The notes: generated from the sequence alone by a model not told the origin. Shown: positions 32,975 through 44,980, numbered from the stretch's first letter. The stretch: 64,000 nt of DNA from Geosiphon pyriformis (GCA_016748015.1 JAAOMT010000678.1:352389-416388); one strand, 5' to 3'. Made by a program: numbers and translations.

Positions 32975-33965
32975 TGTTACCAGTAGAATTTTAGCTATTA
33001 ATTAGCATGAAATTACCCTTATAATTCTTATAATTAATTAGTATAGTAATATCATTTCAAATTATCATTTATTATTTAATCAATTATCACATATCACGAT
33101 TCAATTAAATAATACAATTAGTATGACAGAAAGTAGAATGATCAAATTACACAATACTCTGAACTTTGTAACATTCTAAAATTCACCGAAATTTACAGAA
33201 ATTCGCCGAAATTTATAGAAATTCGTCGAAATTATGAATAGTTCACCCAAATTAATCAATAGTTCAGCAAAATAACTTGTAGTTCATTAAAATATATCTT
33301 TAGTTCGCCAAAATTTGAGCAAAAAGAAAAAGTGCAAGTCCATAGACTAGTACTACAACAAATTGTATAAAAGAAGAGCTTTTTTTTTCAAGAAAATGTA
33401 TCTTACTTTAGATTTATCACTTAGAACCATTCCTATACACAAAAAAAAGAAATAAATATCAAATAATTCGAAAAACCAAATTCTTTAATTATTGCACTTG
33501 GAAAATTTTCAAAACCCAACTAATGTTTTGAAATTGATTAGCTACCAATTTCAATAAACTGTTAGTGACTCCAGGCCTGAATAGAAAACGTTTTTCTTGA
33601 TAAAATCCTATTTTTTTTACATTTTTTTTATTTTTCTTTTCTTTTTTTATTACAATCATTAGGGTAGCCTACAGACAAAATTCCTGTAGAAGAGTTGACT
33701 TTCACAGCAAAGTAACTACACATTTTTAGTGAGCTTCCAGACGAGCAATTTCTGGGAAAAAGTTGACATTTACTACAACACAACTACATAAAGTAACTGG
33801 CAAGGAATTGGCCATTCCACTTATAAGCCCAGCAGTTCAAATTATAGGAGATAATTTGAAGATAAATTCAGTTATTGGAGATTCAACTACTTCTAAAAAA
33901 TGTGAATTTGTAATCAACAGACAGTTACAACATTCAAGAAAAGAGACCAAAAACCTCTAGTAACA
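32975..33965 (+). mobile_element. Solo LTR of family B inside E4 integrase
   Basis: 991 bp, TGTTACCAG...CTCTAGTAACA, same family as 21322-22296 but opposite orientation. Flanks CCAA (32971-32974) and CTGA (33966-33969) look like a decayed 4-bp duplication. No internal coding sequence. U3 holds three 20-bp units (33179-33238), four 21-bp units (33237-33320) and a TATAAAAG box at 33366-33373. The short frame at 33763-33960 is LTR sequence, not a gene. Confidence 0.9.
33179..33320 (+). repeat. Two adjacent tandem arrays in LTR-B (3 x 20 bp, 4 x 21 bp)
   Basis: First array units begin 33179, 33199, 33219 (core AAATTCGCCGAAATT). Second array units begin 33237, 33258, 33279, 33300 (core TAGTTCRCCAAAAT). 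The unit lengths, close to two helical turns, put each copy on one face of the DNA. CpG survives in several units. The TATA box follows 45 bp downstream. Confidence 0.88.
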
Positions 33966-34800
33966 CTGAATTCATTCATTAAGATTTGATCTGTTAACAT
34001 GGATGTCCAAAAAACTATTATCAAATCAAGGAACTCACTTTGTGAATAGAACATTGACAGAATTAAGTCAAAGATTTGGAATAAAAAGATCATTATTATC
34101 ATCATACCATCCACAAACAAATGGGTTAGTAAAAAGATTTGGTAAAATATTGTTGTAAAGCAATTGCCAAAATCAGTTAAGAAAACCAGAACAAATGAGA
34201 TTTGTTCATACTATTAGTATTATTTGCTTACTGAACAATAAAGCAAAACACTACACAAGCAACACCATTTAAATTAGTATATGGTAAAACAGCAACATTA
34301 CCAGTTAATATAAAAATCAAAACATATTCAACAGAACCAATAACAGAAGAGAACTTTCAAAGAACATTGTTGAGAAGAACATATAACTTAATAGAGACAC
34401 TAGAAAACAAAAGGCAAAAAGCAGCTGATAACATTTAAAAATCACAAGAAAAACAAAAAGAAAGACATGATAACCAACTACCAGATAAACCAGTTGAATT
34501 CAAAATTAGAGACAAAGTACTTTTATATTGTACCAAAGTGGAGAAACAATAGAGTGGAAAATTTAACCCCAAATGAGACAAACCATTTTACATAGAAAAA
34601 ATTCTAGAAAATGGAGTTTATAAATTAAGATTGAACAACAAAATTTTAACCAAAGCAGCACATAGTAATTGACTAAAATCATATTACCATATAGTATCAC
34701 TATCCACCAATATTTCACAATTAGGAGTACAGAGAATACTAGTTCAACCAGATGAGATTTCATAAGATCTAAAACCAATCATTATCATTGACACCAATAC
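33966..34800 (+). pseudogene. E4 integrase, second part with GPY/F module
   Basis: Resumes with FIH*DLIC*HGCPK, NQGTHFVNRTLTELSQRFGIKR (second Asp reads Asn), YHPQTNGLVKRFGK (third acidic residue Glu reads Lys), LFAY*TIKQNTTQATPFKLVYGKTATLPVN, EENFQRTLLRRTYNLIETLENK, and a GPY/F-type module at about 34551-34680 (SGKFNPK, then DKPFYIEKILENGVYKLRL). Opposite-strand frame 34563-34778 is a shadow. Confidence 0.85.
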
Positions 34801-35490
34801 GTCAAATTGAATAACTAAAAGAATATAAAGACATAATAGATATAACAAAAGACAACAGAAAAATGGAAATTATCAACAATATCCATATACTAACACAACA
34901 ATTCTTTCAACTGATCCAACAACAGAAGATAGAAATTACAATTAATCAACAAACCATCAGATACAAAAACACAAAAAAGAAACCACAAGATAAAATACAA
35001 AGAAAAACAGAAAACACTATTGAAAAAATAATTACAAAGGTGAAAGTAACAATAGAAGCACAGCAAAAAGTCATTCAATATTTAGAGTTGATAATAAAAA
35101 CATGGAATTAGTGAACACAACAATTTCCAAAAAACTTTTGTTACTTTCACTTGAGACAATACATAAATATTCAGAACTTATATATAGATAAAACAAAGTA
35201 ATTATTTGACACAGAAATATTACAACAACTTGAACAATTTGTGAGAAAGAACAATATAATCACACAAGCATGAGCCATCTATTGATTACAAATTGGATTT
35301 CAAGACTGGCCAAAAATTTTACTTAATCTAGTAATAGACACCATTACTGTCAACCAAATGGGAAAAATAACCAATGCCCAATTTGAAAAATTACAGAACA
35401 AAATAACTCAAGTAATTTTCAAAAAAAAAGTCCAAAAAATACTCAAAGACAGAGAATTAGAATTAGGAGATCTTGATAGAGTTCAATATT
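34801..35490 (+). pseudogene. E4 post-integrase C-terminal region
   Basis: After the GPY/F module: MEIINNIHILTQQFFQLIQQ, then EITINQQTIRYKNTKKKPQ, TIEKIITKVKVTIEAQQK, and further on ILQQLEQFVRKNNIITQA, ILLNLVIDTITVNQMGKITNAQFEKL and a short acidic end DLDRVQY just before the polypurine tract. The same region is in E5, E6 and E7. Helical, charged, no membrane segment; unknown function. Confidence 0.65.
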
Positions 35491-35506
35491 AAAAAGGAGG
35501 AAATAA
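35491..35506 (+). promoter_or_regulatory. E4 polypurine tract
   Basis: AAAAAGGAGGAAATAA directly abuts the 3' LTR start (TGTTAC at 35507), the position of the plus-strand primer in LTR retrotransposons. Equivalent tracts lie at 47189-47205, 52367-52381 and 62758-62775 (minus strand). Confidence 0.8.
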
Positions 35507-36340
35507 TGTTACTCATAGAATATAAGAAGTATATTAACATATAAATTAGCCAATCAGAAGTAGCCATAATAAATATGAAATTCCAGGATTCTTTTCAGAG
35601 AAATTGCAGGATTTCAAGAATTTCAGGATTTTTGTATAAGAAATTGTAGGATTCCAGAAAATCCAGAATTCTTGGTGTAAAGAATTAAGAAATTGAGAAA
35701 TCTCAATTATGTATATATAGCAGTAGCATTAGAAATAAAAAAGACAGATCTCTTAGTTTAGATTTGATTTAAGCAACCTTTTTCTTTACAAATATTAATA
35801 AATAATTATTTATTATCTTAATTCATTTTCCACTATCAACACTTCATGTTGATAGTAATTAATACTTAACCATACTGGACCAATAGCTTTTGATCATGAC
35901 TATTGATGGAATACTAATGCACAAATTGCCTTGGCTTATGCTCTTATTTTTTTTATTTTCTTGCATTATTTTTTTTGTTTTGCTAACTTGATTTAAAAAG
36001 ATTCACACATAGAGATACTAACGTCAGGATATAGCACTGATAAAAAACCCAAAAATAAGGATAGACACTCAGATTTGAGGATAGCTCACCAGGAAATTGC
36101 TGGCCACCATGCCAAAAAAAAATTGATGGAATTGTGATTCTGGGAAGTGACAGACAAACAACTACTTTAACTTGCAGATTGACACTTGAAACACCATTAA
36201 AAAGAAAATCCTATTGGAATCTCTGTCTATTATACAAAAGACTCTATCAAAATCTTCAAAAATCAACATCAGTATATTAATTGAGCACCAAGTTATGGGT
36301 TTGTTATTTGCTTTAAAACTCCAAATAAACACCTATAATA
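35507..36340 (+). repeat. E4 3' LTR (family A)
   Basis: 834 bp, TGTTACTCATAG...CCTATAATA (terminal CA now TA). Contains CCAAT (about 35550), TATATATA (about 35712) and a perfect 10-bp-arm hairpin at 35832-35856. Differences from the 5' LTR are mostly transitions. Confidence 0.92.
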
Positions 36341-38087
36341 CTGTGTTTTCCAACTTTAATATAACTGAAGAATTAAAAACTACTGCTTCTGCAATAGTTT
36401 TACCACTAGTAGTTACATTTAAACCCTTACTTATTATTATATCTGCCCCTTGATTCTGTGATAAAAAGATCACCAATGGCTAATATTCAAAACTAGACTG
36501 GAAAACTATTGGCCCAAGTGTGTCCAATCTTTTAGCCAACTTGTTAATGCATTCCATGAGACTAGCAAGACTATACTCAAGAGCAGCAAATCTATTATTC
36601 AACTCCATAGATAGCAGTGGAATAGGTTCATCTCCAAAGAGAAACCAAAATCAGCTGAGCCATTATATATAGAAAGAGGAGAGAAAGAAGACCCACCAAC
36701 AATCTTGGCCCAAAAGACACCACCAAAAAAAACAAGACAAAAGATTGGGGCAAAATGTTTAGCATAAATTAATGCCAATCTGCTTTTATTATTATTTGAC
36801 AATATCCTGCAGAATGCACTAACAAGAAATAATTTCTTACTTATAGAACAGCTCAAAGAGGTGTGACCCAATTTTTCATACTCTAGTATACTTAGCAGAT
36901 ACCAGATAAGACCAGTGCAAACTAACACCTCTTAGTACAGATGTAGTTCCCATAATAGTGTTCAGTAACTTAGATGAATCAAAACAAACAACAGCACATC
37001 TGGCTCAGGCATATGTAATAGAATGTTGATTAATGACACATGTTTTCCCACTCACAGAACCAATAAAGTTCCAAATGTTATGAGCATTAATACTCATTAG
37101 CAGTGTATAGAGCATTGTCTTGTGTTAATTTCTTGTATCTTATGATTTTTTGCCCAAATTAGCCTTAGCCACTCTCACAGCATCTTTCCTGATTAAGACA
37201 GACCATTTAGCTATAACCAAATCAGCATAATCAGAATAGGTAAACTCTATCACAGCTTTCTGCTATAGTTTTATCAGCTGCATTTTGATCAACACAATAT
37301 CTCTAAACTCAGAAAGCACAATACACACAGCCTTAGCCAATGTACTAACAGGAATCTCTTTTATTACCACAGTCCAATCTAAATGATCAGAGAATTTCTT
37401 AAGATTAGTGTTTACCAAAACATTTGTTACTCTTATCTTTTCTATAGCCTGTGCCAAACTTGATTCAGAAGTGAAGAAAGCACAAATAATTCCAGTAAAT
37501 TTTGAGAGAGTAGAGGTCTCTCCAAAATTATTGATTCCTAAAAATAACTTTCTAATTGCTACAAGTTTTTTCAGAGAAGATTTTCCAATTACTTTGTCTA
37601 GACCAATATCTAAAGTAAAAAGCTTTCTTATAGACACATTAACCAGATTTTTTAGAAGCAGAAAAAGAATTACAAAAGCATCCAAGAAAATGTCACTATC
37701 ATTAATATCATTCAAGAAATCTATTTTCCTCAATGGTGTATTCAAAGTCTTTTTCATTACCAATCTCAGATCTTTTGGTATTTAAACAGAGTCATTTTTA
37801 TTGAACACATTCTTTTCCTTATAATCCACACTGGTTTTTTCTACTAAATACTTCTTTTCCATATTAACACTATCAAATTTGGTGGTATTACCAGCTTTAG
37901 ACTCCCAAGAACTGCTAAATATCTTTTCAGACAGAACAACCTCATAAGCAGCACTATTTTTTAGAACACCACTTTTTCTCTTTTTTTTAGAGGCAATATC
38001 TTTACTAATAGTATCAGCACCAAAGCCTTTAACAAACTTCTTTATTACAGCAATACTACAGCCAATAGTGGTCTTATAATTAAGCAA
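36341..38087 (-). pseudogene. LINE ORF1: nucleic-acid-binding protein with CCHC knuckle, decayed
   Basis: Minus-strand order: 38087-37782 (Lys/Ser-rich N-terminus), 37763-37263 (TPLRKIDFLNDIND, SVRKLF-like, KLFLGINNFGETSTLSKFTG, then WTVVIKEIPVSTLAKAV, which resembles the first strand and helix of an RRM-like fold), a broken middle, then at about 36890-36840 a CCHC-type knuckle with first Cys lost (EYEKLGHTSLSC), RLALIYAKHFAPI, FFGGVFWAKIVGGSSFSPLS, and at 36470-36345 KGLNVTTSGKTIAEAVVFNS and ILKLENT. The coiled or linker end continues beyond E4 at 25408. The role of such ORF1 proteins is RNA binding. Confidence 0.8.
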
Positions 38088-38110
38088 AAAAAATTTGAAT
38101 TTATTATACT
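36341..38110 (-). mobile_element. LINE, upstream part (ORF1)
   Basis: 5' part of the LINE at 22297-25408, separated from it by E4. It starts around 38110 next to the A+T-rich block; no clear 5' UTR or target duplication could be read there. Confidence 0.85.
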
Positions 38111-41100
38111 GAATTGTAAAAACTTTTTTAAAAAAAACTTTTTGACTTTTTTTGGGAATTTAAGACAAAAAAAAGAAAAAAGTTTTTAATTTTTTTAAAA
38201 TTTGGTAAAATTGTTTATGCAACTTTTATGTTTAAATTTAACATAATAAAAACTACAAAATTAATCAACAAAAATATAATAATAAGTATTAATCTTAAAA
38301 GATTAGTAAATAATTATATAAATTAAACAGTAATTAAAAAATCTTAATAAAAATATTAGTAAAAATTATATATATTATATTATTTAAATTATGAATAATT
38401 AAGTTAATCAAAATATAATTTGTAAAGCTATAATAAAAAACATTAATAATTTTAATAATTAAGATTAAACTAATTTTTCAACAGCTATATAGTTTATTTT
38501 TATTAAAAAAAATAGGTTATATAATTAAAAATAATATTAACAAATTATTATAAAATATTAAAAATATATATAAAGCTTTGTTTTATATATTTTTAATAAA
38601 ACCAACTATATATAATTTATAAAAATCTTTAAAATTAATTAATAAAAAAACATATATAATTATTTGTTTTAAGTTTAAAAATAATTTGATGATAATTTTA
38701 TTTGCTATTTTAGTTTTTAAGAAATTTATTTAAAATAAACAAACTTAAAATTATTTTTTTGTCTAATGTATAAAAAATTTGGTTATGTTTAATTTACATA
38801 TAATACTAATATTTTGTTAAAATCTAAAGTTAAGACCAAAAAACATTTTTTAGATTTAGATAAATATAAATTTTTTGTTATTTATATTAAAAAAACAACT
38901 TTAATTACTTAATCAATCTTTTTAATAATTTGTTTTAAAAACAAATAGCTAGTAATAACTTTTTTGGTGTTTTTTTTAATTTATTTTTTTATAATATTTT
39001 TTTAGTATTATTGTTTTTTTTTATTAATTGTTTTTTTTTATTGATTGTTTTTTTATAAAATATTTGTTTAAATATTCTTAAATATTTTTTGAAATTATTA
39101 ATAAATCAGGTTTTTAATATTTTTTGTAAATTAAATTTATTTCTTTTTGTATCTTTTTTTATTATCATGTTATATTATAATTGTAATTTTTTTTAGTTAT
39201 TATAAGTTTAAATATAATTGTAAGTATTTTAAATGTGTTTTTTTTTAGTTAATATTATTAATAGTTTTTTGTTGTTAAATTTTAATAGTTTAAAAGTTTT
39301 TATTGTTAAAATTAGTGGTTTAAAAATCAATATATTAGTAAAAAGTTTAATAAATATAATTTTAATAAGATTAAATTATTTGTGTATTAATTTTGGGGGG
39401 TTTTTTTTTTCTTAATAATTAGTTTTAATTAAAAAATTGTTATATATATAATATTAAGAATATAAATTTTTTTACAAAACAAAATAATATTGTTTATTGG
39501 TATAAAGAAAGTAATAGTCTTATTTTTATTATAATAAAAATTAAATTAAATTATAGTATTAAGTTTTAAATTATAAACAAATTTAAAAAAATTTACATGT
39601 TTATATCTAGTTTAAATTCGAATTTTCTAAATTTAGAATTATTATTATTATAAACAATAATATTATTAAGCATATTTATAAAGTTTTAAAGATATTAAAT
39701 TAACTTTTATTAATTTATTTATTATTTAAAAATAGTTTTTTAGTTTTAATATTAGAATTAAATACTAAACTTTTTTAGTATATATTTAAATTAAACTGCT
39801 ATTATTAACTTAATTATTATTAAAACAATTAATAAAAATATTTTTGTTATTTTGAATAATAACTTTAATAAAAATAAATTAAAGTATAATATTAGTTTTA
39901 AAAAATATTTAAATTTAAATTTGGTTAATTTTTTTTAATAACTTATTTGTTAAAATTACAATTTAAAAAAACTTGTATAGTATTAAAAAATAATTAATTT
40001 TATTTTGGTTTTTTTTTAGTAATATTATGATTATTTATAATGTTTATAATATACAAAAGTTTTTCTTATAAATTACAATATTGTAATAATTTTTGTTAAT
40101 TTAAGTGGTTTTTAAATATATAGTTATTTATTTTATATAAACAAACCAATAAAAATCATTAAAAATTTAAGTTTAAAAGTATTAATAATTCTAAATAGAT
40201 TAAATTTAGAAAAGTTTTTTTGTTTTAAACTATAATTATTTTGAATACTTTTAAAAAATCAAATTTAATTAGTAATTTAAATATTATATAAGATTATTTA
40301 AAAACATTATATATTTTATTGCTAATTATATGTTTTTTAAATCTTAATATAATAAATTTTTATATACAAAAAACTGTTATATATTGTATTTTTATAATTT
40401 AAAGCTATTAGTTTCTAAGATTTTTAAATTATTTGTTTTATATTTAAGTTTTAATCTTAATTATATTATATATAAATAGTTAATTTTGAATTTTTTAAAA
40501 ATTTTTGTAATTTAAATTTTGGTGTATAATAAATTTAGATTTGAAATTGTTAAATTAATACTATTTAAGATTAAAAAAAATTATTATTTTTTAAAGTTTT
40601 ATAAATTTTATAAAATTAAGTTAAATAAAATTAATATAAGAATAAAAAACATATAAAAAATTTTATTAATAATAAATGTCATATAATTTACACCATTTTG
40701 AAATGTTTTTTTTTACAAAATAATCTTGAATTATTTAATTATTTCTAATAATATTAAGTTATTTATTAATTTAATTATAAAAAATTAAACCAAAAAACAT
40801 ATCATGTTTAACAAATATTTATATGTTTTTTTAATTATATTTATGATATTGTTTTTATTAATATTATAATTAAATTTAAATAAAATAAATTTTTATATAG
40901 TAAAGTTATTAATTTGTTTAATATTTTAAATAAGCTTTAGAAATATTGTAATAAATATATTGTTAATTTACTATTAAATTTGTTAAATTTTTGTTTAATA
41001 TTAAAATTTGTTTTTGTTTAATAAAAAAAATTTAAGTATTAATAATCTTAAAATTTTATAATTAAAAAAATATTTTAATTAATTTTTATTTAATTGTTTT

Positions 41101-42517
41101 AGTTAAGACTACCAAAAAAATTTTGTTAAAAATTTTATTAAATTGTATTTTAACTGTTTATAATAAGTTTAATATTTTTTAAAAAAACAACTTTTTAGTT
41201 TTAAAAAACATTTTTATTTTTTACAAATTTTTGCTATAAATTAAGTTATAAAAAATGTCTTAAAAAAATCATAAATTGTAATTGGTTTTATAAAATATAT
41301 ATAAAGCATATAATTTAGTTAATTAATTCTACTTGAAAAATAATTTACAAAAAATTATAATATGTATTAAATTTATAACTAAAACAAATTAAATAAAAAA
41401 TTAGACTGATCTTATGTTTTATTTAACTGTAAGTATTATTAATAATACTATTTAAATTAACAATAATATATTATTATTTAATAAATTTTTAATATTATAG
41501 GTAAATTTTTTAAAATTAATAATATTTTTAATTAATACTAATAAAACTACAGCTATATTTTTTAACTAATAAATTATTAATGTCTCTTTGTTTATTAATA
41601 AATTATTGATTATAATTACTAAAAAAAAAAAATTACATAAATATATTAATATTTTTTTGTTAATAAACAGTTTTTTTAAGTCAAATTTAATCAAAACTTA
41701 TTTTAATATTAAATATTTTGCAAATATAATTTAAAAAAACTGTTTTAGACAAATAATTTTCATATTTAGTTTTTATTATTTTGTAATTAATTGTTAATTA
41801 CAGATCTTAATTTAGTTTTGTTTTTAAAAATATTTGTTAAAAGTAAAATATAATAATTTAAAAAAACTTAAAACTAAAAACTAATTTTCCAAAAAACTTT
41901 TCAAATAAAACTTTATATTATTTTTTTTGGTATGATTTGAGCAGATTTAAGCTAAGAGTAAAATTATGTTATTATTGGTTTTTTAATACTTTAAATATTA
42001 TTAGTTAGTTGTTTAATTACTAATTTTTAGATTATAAATTATAAATTAAGTCTTTAAAAATTTATTACAATTTTTTGTTAAGTTAAAAATCAGATTAATA
42101 AAAAATTTTTTAGTTAAAATGATCAGAATTTTTTTGAATTATAATATTAATTTAGCAAATTTTCTGTTTATAATATTTTATATAATAGATAATATTTTTA
42201 TATTAAATATTTTAAGTACTATACTGTATTATAAAGTAATTAGTTTATAAAAAAAATTTAATGTAACTTTTAATAAACAATTTATTAATAAAAACAGTTA
42301 AATTTTTAATTTAAAAACTTTTTGTTATTAAAAAAAACTAAATTTAAAAAGTTTTATGTTTTATTAATTTAATATTATTGTTAAATTTTTTTAAGTTAAA
42401 GATTCAAACATGTTTGTTTTATTTATTGGTTATAGTTTTAATTGTTAAAATATATATAGTTTGAATTGTTTTTAAGTAATTAATAAATATTTAGTAAAAA
42501 TAAATTTATTTATTATA
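38111..42517. other. Extreme A+T block, nothing recognised
   Basis: Almost pure A/T with long homopolymer runs and dense stops in all frames. The only frame over 60 codons (39233-39415, plus) is Leu/Ile/Asn/Lys/Phe only, as expected from composition. A G6 run at about 39393-39398 stands out. No element could be matched, but neighbouring parts of the block hold decayed LTRs, so this is probably old transposon DNA. Confidence 0.6.
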
Positions 42518-42654
42518 AGTGTTTTTTTTATTTTATTTTATTTTATTTAATGAGTGCAGTCCAACCACTACCTAAATACATAAGATCAAACAGGACCCTA
42601 AATTAAGTGTGGCTCATGCTCTTTCTACACGTGACCAGCCACTCGAGTGTTTTT
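42518..42654 (-). mobile_element. SINE-like repeat, copy 1, little decayed
   Basis: Body about 42551-42646 of ordinary composition inside A+T desert, keeping CpG sites in CACGTG and CTCGAG. Read on minus it ends in an A-rich (TAAAA)n tail (42527-42550 on plus). AGTGTTTTT on both sides (42518-42526 and 42646-42654) is a likely target duplication. A stretch TGTTTGATC resembles a polymerase III B box; the A box is weak. No tRNA could be identified as ancestor. Confidence 0.6.
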
Positions 42655-43274
42655 ATAAATAATTTATTGAAAATTTAAATTTACATAAAATAATCAATAA
42701 TATTTTAATATTTTTTAAAAATTTAAATATAAGTATTAATATTCAAATTTTTGGTTTAACTTTATTAATATTGTCAAATTATAAATTATTTTTTTAATAC
42801 TTAAATATATATTAGTATTTAATATTATAAAAATTTATTTTAATAATTAAACTGTTTTAAACACTTGTGTTTTTGAGCTTATTTTGAGATTATTCGACTT
42901 TTGTAATTATTGTTAAAAAAAAAAAAAACAGATTGTTAATTTTATTTATAAAAAAAACATTTTAGTTATTTGGTCTAAAATTAAAAACCACTTTGATATT
43001 ATTATTAATAAATTGCTAATATAGTTTCTTATTTATCTTTGTATTTTTTATTTTAATTTATAAAAAAATTTTCAAACTGATAATAATAATATTTTATTTA
43101 CAATATATATTAAACAGTATATTATATTTAATAAAAAATTAAACCAAGTATTAATAAAAACAGTTTATAAACAATTATCTATTATTATTTAAAAGTATTT
43201 ATATAATAAATATTATCTTAAAATTTTTTGTTTTTATTGTAAAAAAATGAAGTTTTTAAATTATGTTTTTATAT
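42655..43274. other. Extreme A+T block between repeat relics
   Basis: Homopolymer-rich A/T DNA with an A-run at about 42915-42927. Nothing recognisable. Confidence 0.5.
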
Positions 43275-43800
43275 TATTATCAGAGATTTTTGGTCTTTTT
43301 TTTTGAATGTTGTTGTTATTGCTTTGCTGTTAATTCCTAATTATTAGAAGTTATTAAATCTTTAATAACTAAATTTATCTTTAAATTATCTCCTATAATT
43401 TAAACTATTGGGTTTATAAATAGAATGGCCAATTCTGTATTAGTTATTTGTATAATTACTTTGTAATAAAAATCAATTTTTTTTCAGAAAATGCTTATTT
43501 AGAAACTTACTAAAAATATGTAATTATTTTGCTATAAAAATTAACTTTTTACAGAAATCTTGTTTGTAGACTATTTTGATATATATATTTTTTGAAAAAA
43601 AATAAAAATATAAAAAATATAAAATAAAAAAATTTTTTTAAGAAATTTTTTTCTGTTTAAACTTAAATTACTAACAAATTACTGAAATTGATAGTTAATT
43701 AATTTTAAAATGTTAGTTAAAATTTGAAATATTTCAAGTCAAATAATAATATATACTAATTAACAATAGAAATTATAAAAATATTTTTATATTAAATAAT
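43275..43800 (-). repeat. Decayed LTR-B relic
   Basis: Aligns with the E3 5' LTR: AGATTTTTGGTC at the start, TTATCTCCTATAATTT, GGGTTTATAAATAGAATGG, AACTTTTTACAGAAATC, ACTGAAATTGATAG, then after an internal deletion a match to AATAATATATRCTAATTAA at about 43745. Nearly every difference from intact copies replaces G or C by A or T. Confidence 0.75.
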
Positions 43801-44980
43801 ATCTCAAATTTTTATTAGTAATAAAATACAAATTATATACTATAATATATATAGAGTTATTAATAAATCTAGTTGAATTTTAAAAGTTATTTATAAATGT
43901 TTTGTTTTTATTATCTTTAATTTTACAAATTTTATCTTTTTATGTATTTAATAATACTTTATATATTGTTTTTTGTAAAAGTTTTGTTTTTAAAATTTGG
44001 TTTATTAAAATTATATTAGTTTTTAAAAATATTAAATTAGTCTGTTTATATATAATTAATTATATATAATAATTGATATCAAATTACAAAAAAAAATATG
44101 ATTATATAAAACTAAATATAGAATTACAATAAAAAAAATAATCTAATTAATTATAATAAAACTGTTTTATATAGTTTATATAGTTTATTAAATAAATTGT
44201 CTTTTAAAGTAATTTATATGTTTAATATTAAAAAAGATTTTTGTAATTGATTTTGGTTTATACAATAAGTATTAATTTTTTTTTAATTTAAATAATAGTA
44301 TTAGTATTTATATAAATGTATAGTATAATTTTAATTAGTTTAAATAATTGATTATATGTAATAAATATATAAATTATATTTAATTATAAATATTTAATTT
44401 GTTTATATATGCTAAACTATAATTAGACTGTATTTATTAAAAAAAAATTTAATTTAATTATAATACAATTATAAAAATTTTATAATTTATATTTTTTCTA
44501 TATGTAATTAATTATTTAAATTAATTAAAATTATATTATGTATTTACAGAATTAAAAACTTTTGTATATTTACAAAAACTATTATAAATTACTTAGTTTT
44601 AAAAATAAATTAAACTTGATTATTTTTTTAATTAAATCTATTACTATTATTGTTAATTTTTTATTTTTTTTATTTAAATAGTTTATTTTTATTAATAGTT
44701 TTCTTATTAATAAACATATTTAAATTCTTTTTTATTACTATATTTTTTATTAAATTCTGTTTAAAAAATTATTTATAACTTATATTAAAAATAAAACTAA
44801 AAAATTATTAATACAAATTTATTTAATTTTTTTATTAACTTACTAATTTGTTTTATAAAGTTAGCAAAATTGCATTTTAATTTCAGATTTTTTAAAACAA
44901 ACAAATAAGATTTAATGTTTATAAACAAACCAAAATTATATATAATACTAAAAATCATAAATTATTTACTATTTAAATTT
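43801..44980. other. Extreme A+T block, nothing recognised
   Basis: A/T-only low-complexity sequence with palindromic TATATA runs (about 44050-44075). No coding or repeat match seen. Confidence 0.5.

Larger units (their letters stand above)
25409..36340 (+). mobile_element. E4: family A retrotransposon inserted in LINE ORF1
   Basis: Plus-strand element with both LTRs (25409-26282 and 35507-36340) and all internal domains, interrupted by a family B solo LTR at 32975-33965. Flanks CTAT (25405-25408) and CTGT (36341-36344) are a 4-bp target duplication with one transition. Left and right flanks are consecutive LINE ORF1 sequence. It is more decayed than E5. Confidence 0.93.

Noticed and set aside
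33763-33960. Possible small gene (MTFTTTQLHKVTGKELAIPL...)
   Set aside because: Entirely within the family B LTR; the same sequence lies non-coding and decayed at 21322-21610 and 43275-43560.
36010-36340. Leader of a second tandem element after E4
   Set aside because: It is the end of the E4 3' LTR; what follows at 36341 is LINE ORF1, not a primer site and gag.
39233-39415. 60-codon frame in the A+T desert
   Set aside because: Composition is only Leu, Ile, Asn, Lys, Phe, Val, Ser, as expected by chance in such DNA; no motif or neighbour support.
42551-42646. tRNA or 5S rRNA gene
   Set aside because: Neither a cloverleaf nor the 5S core could be drawn; the A box is poor. The two-copy repeat with A-rich tail fits a SINE-like element better.
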